A stretch of DNA of 55,844 nt from Rodentolepis nana (Eukaryota; Platyhelminthes; Cestoda; Cyclophyllidea; Hymenolepididae), in assembly GCA_900617975.1 (NCBI GenBank), contig UZAE01012085.1, forward strand, positions 1 through 55,844, given 5' to 3'. Both the position numbers and the translations under genes were made by a program. Below the pieces are notes generated by a model that had not been told where the DNA came from, did no database searches, and saw only the letters and a list, made by a program, of their open reading frames with translations. Positions 49,274 through 55,844 of this stretch are shown in pieces (positions within the stretch are counted from its first letter, which is position 1; each line of letters opens with the position of its first letter).

Positions 49274-49744
49274 TTATTGAACCTGCAAGCCTCCCAACTT
49301 GTATTGACTGGATCCTTGGATCACCAGTTCTATTTGAGATGAAGGAGTTTGAGATAGATCTCGCAAGCAGAGCTACTCGAATGGCAAATATTACCGAATT
49401 TAAACGAAAGAAAGCATTTAAGAATAGCAGACAATGAGTTTGAGAAATATAGTATGATAAATTTAATTATCAAATGGAAATTATAGTAAGTACCCTTATT
49501 GCTTTTAAGATTAACATTTTACAATAGGATTCTTATATTTATATCGCTTACTTATTTGCAGGTTTCTTTACAGTCCACGCAAGACGTAAGTCAATATTAT
49601 CCATGCTACCAATTGTGTGCTTAAAGCAATTTATAATTACATATTCACGCATTAACCTGAACACTTAAAACGGAAGCCATTATTTCACTTTTGATTATCT
49701 TCTTACTATTACGTTGAAAGTAGAAGCATTTCTGTCACAGAAAG

Positions 49745-50045
49745 AAGAGGTTGTGGGATACATCATCGCATACCTGCACACCAGGATTGGGAGGTGCGGC
49801 CGTACAAACTGTGACCAATCATTAGCCTCCGTTTGCTTAACTCAATCCGCCTCCTGATAATGATTAAGCTCCCTGCCTCTACTCTTTACTCACAATAACC
49901 CTACTTAGTAAACGTATTCCGTGCTATACGTCTGTTTCCTTTAAAGCTTGGCTAGTTCTGGGAGTCTAGCTAGATGTTAAAGAGTCTGCCACAGAGATTT
50001 CTTAGTCAGTCAGGCTTTATTAGCTTAGCAATCCGCTACAAGGTC
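49745..50045. repeat. Second repeat family, copy 3
   Basis: The blocks are GAGGTGCGGCCGT (49791-49803), ACGTCTGTTTCC (49928-49939) and AGCAATCCGCTAC (50027-50039). The first two blocks are 137 bp apart here against 117 and 65 bp in the others, so the interior has indels. Confidence 0.6.
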
Positions 50046-51950
50046 TAGCAAATTATTCTTGCCGATGCTTATTAAAGTCTGCATGATCGAAGGCGAGCAT
50101 TAAGGGGAGTTTGTTGGGACAAAATGGAAAGCACCTCCAAACCCGTCAAAATGCTAGTTCCTGTTGGATTCGGCCCTGTGCGACAGCTACATACTGAATG
50201 AATATGAGGCTTGTTTATATTAATAAAGCTGATACTTAAATTCTTTTAAGAGTAAGCATTAACCTTCTCTTTTCAGAAAAACCCGAATATAACGACAAGC
50301 CATTGACGCTCAAGAGTTTAAAGATTAAATAGCTACGGTAGTAAGAGAATGAAACGAATATGAACATATGAGAGTAGGCAAGGGAAGATAATGTTGGACA
50401 CGGCCACCTCTTAATCTGGTTCAGGGAGAATTTTGAAGAAATGTCTCGATAAAATTATAGATATTAGCTATTTCATAAAGCAAGTCGACAATAAATTATA
50501 TATCCGAATCGAATTAATCAGGTTGTATACCTTAATTAAGTAATAGAGGCGCCGATAGCTTATGCATAAGAACCATAGAGGCACGAAATATGTCGAAAAC
50601 TACCATAGTAATAAAAGCAATTCAAAGAATCAGAAAAGAAAATGAACAGATAGCTCATTTATGTTCATTTTGAAATCCTAAATCGTTGCTTTAAGCTATA
50701 TACAATAGAATGCAAAGTATAATAAACTGAAAGAATTAATTATTGAAGGCAAAAAGGCAACAGCATTGTAATAATTGTTTACCACATCTTCAGAGAAAAT
50801 TATGAATGCTTAATAAAAGCTGTTAGAATATTGAAATTAATAACCAATCGAAGATGCCGAAATCAGGAAATTCTTGCACACATCACTTGTGGCTCTTTTT
50901 TAAGTTCGCGATTTATCAACGACCTAGATATCCGGAGAGATCAAACACTTTCTAACTTTAAAGTCATGTGGACAACATGCTTAGATCCTTAACTACTTGA
51001 TTTATTAAAACATCGGCACCTATCGACTCCCATGGTACTTAATTATTAGCTTTGATTCTTAATTTTTCTTAGCCTTCTGTTGTGGAAGGCTTATTACTTG
51101 TTATCAGTAGCTTTTCAAAGTTTATACCAATCCTTGTGCCGTAGTGCTTAGAAGTCTTATGACCATGGGTAGACTGATTCAAAAGTTATAACCATTTGGA
51201 TTCAAGCATTTCTTATCTAACTGCATTAATCAAATCCCTTCTCCTGTTCAGAAATCACTTTCCTGATTCTATCAATAAACTTGAGACATAAATTCACGTC
51301 GACGAAATATCGAGATAAGAAATTTGACGTCCCTGTCATCGTACTGCTCCAAATCCAGTAGTCGCAAGAACCAATGGATCTAAATCCACTTTAACCTGAC
51401 TAATAATGAATTTAGGCTTACGGTATGGTATTCATTCTGGAGCAAAGTCAGAAATTGACAATTTGCCATTGAATCGTATTCAGAGGAACTAGCAGACGGC
51501 TCGGGATTGCAAGTGTAAGGCAAAATGGAAGGAACATAGGAAGATGAGGCAAACATTTAGCCAAAGTGAACGAGTCCGGCTAATGGGACGGGGAAACTAT
51601 ATTGACAAATATTACAAACACAAAAATCATATATCATTCACCAGATGAAAGAGAAGACAATTTCAAATAAACCGTATGGACAACTACCGTTCGAAATCCT
51701 GTTATTGGCTGATTTGGGACGAAAAAATTGCGCAACTGCATTCTTATTGGTTGATTTAGTTTTTGCCAGTATAGCCTAATTATTAGTGTTCAGCAGAAGG
51801 TCGTTTGAGTACTCTCATCAGTAGCAGTCTCTATACGAACATAGTACTTAAACAGGGACAGAGTTTATGGAAAGCAACGCTTCCGACAAGACAAATTTCA
51901 GAAGAAAACAAGTGCTCAAAGTAACGCCAATTGGAAGTGAATTTATAACT
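50046..51950. other. Gene-poor AT-rich stretch
   Basis: I see no exon, RNA gene or retroposon copy. Confidence 0.5.
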
Positions 51951-51981
51951 GGGGTGGGTGGGTGGGTGGGGGGGGGGGGGG
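51951..51981 (+). repeat. G-quadruplex-like (GGGT)n tract
   Basis: GGGG-T-GGG-T-GGG-T-GGG-T is followed by a run of 13 G. It contains more than four adjacent G-triplets with one-base loops, the strongest quadruplex-type pattern in the window. The complementary strand is the C-rich partner. Confidence 0.9.
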
Positions 51982-52690
51982 TAGAAGTAAAATGTGTGAA
52001 AAATTTCGACAGACATAGCGGTGTCTTTTGAGACATTTTATATCTAATTATTTGAGTTGCGAGCTCTTGGGGGAGAGGGGAAGGGAGAATATGACTTTAA
52101 TTGTCATAACCTACGAAAAAATAATCACTGAGGAATTGATTTTAATTTGCACAGGCAGTTTTAGTTCAAGAAGCCTCTCTCTTAAGCAAAATTGAAGTGA
52201 GGTATTAAAAGGGCTCAAGTCCTTACCACAACACATGATGACCATCGAGGGAATACTAAGAACGCGATTTTCCCCTGAGCACGTACAAAACGCTTGAATG
52301 AACAACCCAATGGACAGTAACAAGAAACTTGATGTGATTATTTGGAATGGTGCTTATTGAAGTGATTCCGCTATTTCTTACCACAGTTACCTCCGTTTAT
52401 TTCTGGTATACATTTTGTCAAAAGTTTGATTATGGTTGGCATGGTATTTAGTATTCCCTTCACCCAGGGAAGGAAGGGGCGCAATAAATGTCTCCATTTA
52501 TTTTAAAGTTTTTGAGGAGGGAGATGGTGGGGGGGGGGGAAGGGGTAGAATTTCGAGGGTGGTCCGCTCAACTGAAGGTAGGAAATGAAGGCACTTGGGT
52601 GAGAGTTGTCCCCGATGTGACGCTTTCATATAAGGCTCATTTTAAAGGACTTGTTAAGTTCGTCTGTATGAAGGAAGAAGGCAAAATTTA
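51982..52690. other. Spacer with G-rich patches
   Basis: There is a G-run near 52530. A 70-codon frame (52488-52700) crosses the G-rich patch and then the edge of retroposon copy N, so it is not a plausible gene. Confidence 0.5.
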
Positions 52691-52967
52691 TATCGAATGA
52701 CAGGCTTTATGATAATTGTCATTTTTATTTTAGTTAATTCAGAGCTTCATAGTAAGGAGGAATATCAAAGTCACAAAAAGTGGAGCTTGGGAACAGAAGA
52801 GTAATTTACAGATGTAAAAGAGACAGATACAAAGGTAGAGAAAAGGGTAATGAGTGGTTGAATATGACATACAGTTGGGTCATGACAGTTCGAAATCAGA
52901 AGTCAATTGCCGGTTTAGAGTGCCCAGGATGCACCACGTGGAGGCAAGTCTTTCGTCCACACCATAC
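52691..52967 (-). mobile_element. SINE-like retroposon copy N (diverged)
   Basis: This is an older copy: TCGAATGACAGGC at the tail end, no AAAT repeat, and the head shortened to GGTTTAGAGTGCCCAGGATGCACC. The flanks CAAAATTTA and CAAATTTAA are only similar. Confidence 0.8.
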
Positions 52968-53736
52968 CAAATTTAAACTGGTGGATATAATTAGCTCCGC
53001 CTCCCTAAAGTATTTCAGTGCCGTTAAGTGGCAGTCATAAAAATGTATTTTCACGAGACTAAGCCATTACTAATACCTAGGGTCAAATAGAAGCGAATTT
53101 TCAATTTCCAATTTTTGCAAGCAACTGACATTAAATAACAATAATTCTAAAAACATAGAGGGGAAGGGAATGGCTAAAACTGAACAGATAGTGCTGTCAA
53201 GGTGGGAGAGAGTCTTTCTTTAATTTGATCTATGTCTTCGATTTGTACAATATCTAACAAAACTTTTCTTTCACTATTTACCACGTTTATTATATCTAAT
53301 GCTTGTCCTCAATGTTTGGTGTTTGTTGGTCAGCATTGTTAAGACGCAGAGTCAATTTTGCCGCCTCAAACACAATTTTAGTCTAATGATTGAGAATGGA
53401 AATGACATTTCACAGTTCACAGCTTTAGTATAGGAAAATCAAATGGATGATAAAAAACTTTAAGCTGGTTGAATTATGCAAGACATGCACGCTCAAGGTA
53501 AACTCATGTGGCCACATTACTAAGGTAAGGATATAATTGTTTCTTACTAAAGCCAATACTATACACTACGAGAAGTTGTTGGTAGGTGTAACGGAAGTAA
53601 CATGCCAAATTGCCAGCCCTTTTGGCATATGATCATTAATTCCGTTCATAAAGAGAGCAAAAGACCTAACCTCACTCACCTTAATTCAGATGCGTCAGTA
53701 CTGCATAGCAGAGGTCATTAGTGAAGCTCCAAAAAT
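52968..53736. other. AT-rich spacer
   Basis: No gene or repeat was recognised. Confidence 0.5.
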
Positions 53737-54062
53737 TTATTTATTTATATCAAATGGCAGGCGTTTTGATAGTTATCATTAGCCCTTTAGTTGACTTCGG
53801 GGCTTCACAGAGAGGAGGAGGAGGAGGAACATTANGTCGAGATGGGAGGCAGAATAATGATTCACAGAGGTAAAAGAGACAGACAGACACAAAGGCATAA
53901 AAAAGGTAAGATGAGTACTGTGAAAGGGGTCGAATATGACAAATAGTCGGGCCATAGTGGTTTGAAGTTAGAAGTCAGCTGCCGGTTTGATAGACTTTTT
54001 TTGCCGTATGAGTATACGCTGCCCAAGGTGCACCACGTGGAGGTAAGTCTATTGCGCATCCC
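53737..54062 (-). mobile_element. SINE-like retroposon copy O
   Basis: The copy is full length, bracketed by an exact 11-bp duplication GCTCCAAAAAT (53726-53736 and 54063-54073). The tail TTTATTTATTTATAT is intact, as is the antisense donor (GGAG, then GTAAGT). It contains one undetermined base (N at 53835), where other copies have about ten more bases. Confidence 0.93.
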
Positions 54063-55751
54063 GCTCCAAAAATGTACACTTTTAAATTTTACCTCACCTA
54101 TTTACAGCATGCCAAAAGAGAACTAACATATAAGTAGCAACATTAGCTACGAGTAAAAAAGCACATTGAAAAGTACCACGCTTCGTGCAGTTTTTTTAAG
54201 TTGTGGTTATTAAATGCGGAAAAAAGTAAATCTGCATTATCAAACCTTATTAGCTTCAATAGTTATTAAGGACGTTTTATCATGGGTCCTAGTAATGTCA
54301 ACGGGGCTGTCGTTATTGAACTAAAAATCAAAATTTCTGGTGGACCAAACTTTCTTTCAAGTTTCTTAAAGTACATTCTTGTTGCTTCTCCCGTCCACCC
54401 CCTTTTACTATAAAATATTTTATTACTATTTTATTCAGATCCATCCAAAGTATCCACATGCAATTTTCAATTTATGGTACTGATTGCTACTTAACAGATA
54501 TTGTTTATTGCATCAAGGTTTAACGTTGCATAATTTATTTTCAGGCTACTATCTCACCAATCAATTGAAATCGAGACTTCAGTCATAATCAGCTGTCGGT
54601 TTTTTTGCTTAAAAAAATGCTTACCAAAAGGAAAATGAATTCCCAGCAATACACGATTGCCATTAGTTTTCCTTTGATTTGATTAAATTGTTCTCGAATA
54701 TTCGTCATGTCCGTCCATGTTGAATTAGTAACACGTGTGATCATACAAAGCAAGAGTGATGCAAACAATACAACTTACGGACTAGGCAAATCCACAAGAA
54801 TTTAGCGACTGGTTACTCACCCATGTCGTCGGTGGTTATCTGGGTGCAAATCCTTACTTTAGAACAAACGAAACACGGTTCCACATCAGTGAGTGCATGA
54901 ACTCTTATATGACTTGCCGTTGATTAATCACAGGAAACACTTAGATGAACCTCTTCATTATGCGAAAATTAGGCGTTTGGTGTCCAGTTTTAGGCATTAT
55001 CGTCTTAAATATCTCTGAAATCTATGCTACGAAATTGCTGTACTCATTACTATATGCTACGAAACCATTAATTGCGCAGCTGACGGAGAAAGAAAAAAAT
55101 CTTGCTATTTTGGCGAAATTGTGCTTTCGCTCACAATTTAGTATTTTTAATAGAATACATCTGTGAAGCTTTTGGTGAAGGGCGCACAATTTATGTTCTT
55201 CCAGATCTCTGAACAAGCGACATTAACGTGTGGGGAAATTTAGAGTTAAGTGAACTGTAACAGTCTGCATAAAATTGGAGAGTTGAAAATGAATATTCAC
55301 AATTCAATTGCCAGAATTGCCCCAAATGAATTGATACGTGTTGAGGTGCGTATTGAAGTTCACGGTGAACATTTTCGCCGTCAACTACGTTGAAATAAAA
55401 GTATTCTATTAATTTAGCATTCTTTATTTACACTGAATCGTTTTCATCGAGACCAATCGGCTTTATAGAAGTGGAAAGCCACTGACTTTCTGTGATGCTT
55501 TCAAAAAAAACCGGCTAGTTAATGGACAAAATGAAACGAGATTTCAGAACTCGCAGCATGTTTCGGGTGGGGAATGAGGCTTTATAGCACACTAATTGTG
55601 ATCGCTTTGGGTTTAATTCTTTCACAGTAGTGTAATTTCCTCGTCTAATGAACTACTTTTAAACCTCAAATCTTGTAGTTACCAACCCCCCTTTCTTATG
55701 AACTTTGTGTTGGCAAAATGAACTCAAACCTTCCAACAGAGTTCATTTTGG

Positions 55752-55758
<7 letters not shown>
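54063..55758. other. Gene-poor AT-rich stretch
   Basis: Short opposing frames around 54945-55216 have no recognisable motif and overlap each other, so neither is supported. Confidence 0.45.

Positions 55759-55792
<34 letters not shown>
55759..55792. repeat. (AT)n microsatellite
   Basis: This is an uninterrupted AT dinucleotide run of about 34 bases. Confidence 0.95.
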
Positions 55793-55794
<2 letters not shown>

Positions 55795-55844
55795 CAACTG
55801 GATTACGAGGGCGTTTTACTTTTTCATCCTTTCAAAATCACATA

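Overview
The window is nuclear DNA of an intron-rich, AT-rich metazoan. The most likely source is a parasitic flatworm, perhaps a tapeworm. That is an inference from ultra-short introns (32-41 bp) next to long ones, two likely trans-splice-type leader acceptors, and a high density of one short retroposon. No ribosomal RNA or convincing tRNA gene was seen.

Layout. 1-1757: intergenic, with two retroposon copies. 1758-5197 (+): the first five exons of a kexin/furin-type proprotein convertase, covering signal peptide, prodomain and the Asp and His of the catalytic triad. The exons for the oxyanion Asn, catalytic Ser and P-domain were not found. 5198-11658: no gene recognised. It holds two heavily rearranged retroposon copies, one expanded into a 12-unit minisatellite. 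11659-30274 (+): a 20-exon gene, 5' end missing, encoding at least 1454 residues with a FERM domain, FERM-adjacent region, two SPRY domains and a low-complexity tail. Every exon junction was checked for phase. 30544-31551 (-): an unrecognised single-exon gene, convergent with it. 33617-34248 (+): a complete UBE2D ubiquitin-conjugating enzyme of 147 residues in six exons. 34249-36150: a probable long 3' UTR, or a CpG-rich promoter-like patch followed by a possible small membrane-protein ORF. 36150-55844: a gene desert with seven retroposon copies, three copies of an older repeat, a G-quadruplex-like tract and an (AT)n microsatellite.

The most striking repeat is a SINE-like family of about 300-326 bp with 15 copies here. 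One end has a structured head with two short palindromes. The other has an (AAAT)n tail. Ten copies have clear target-site duplications of 10-14 bp, and one copy is truncated at the head. The antisense strand of the head carries a consensus 5' splice site, which two intronic copies present in the sense of the FERM-SPRY gene.

The genes do not form an obvious pathway. They share only the mixed intron architecture and colonisation by the same repeat.
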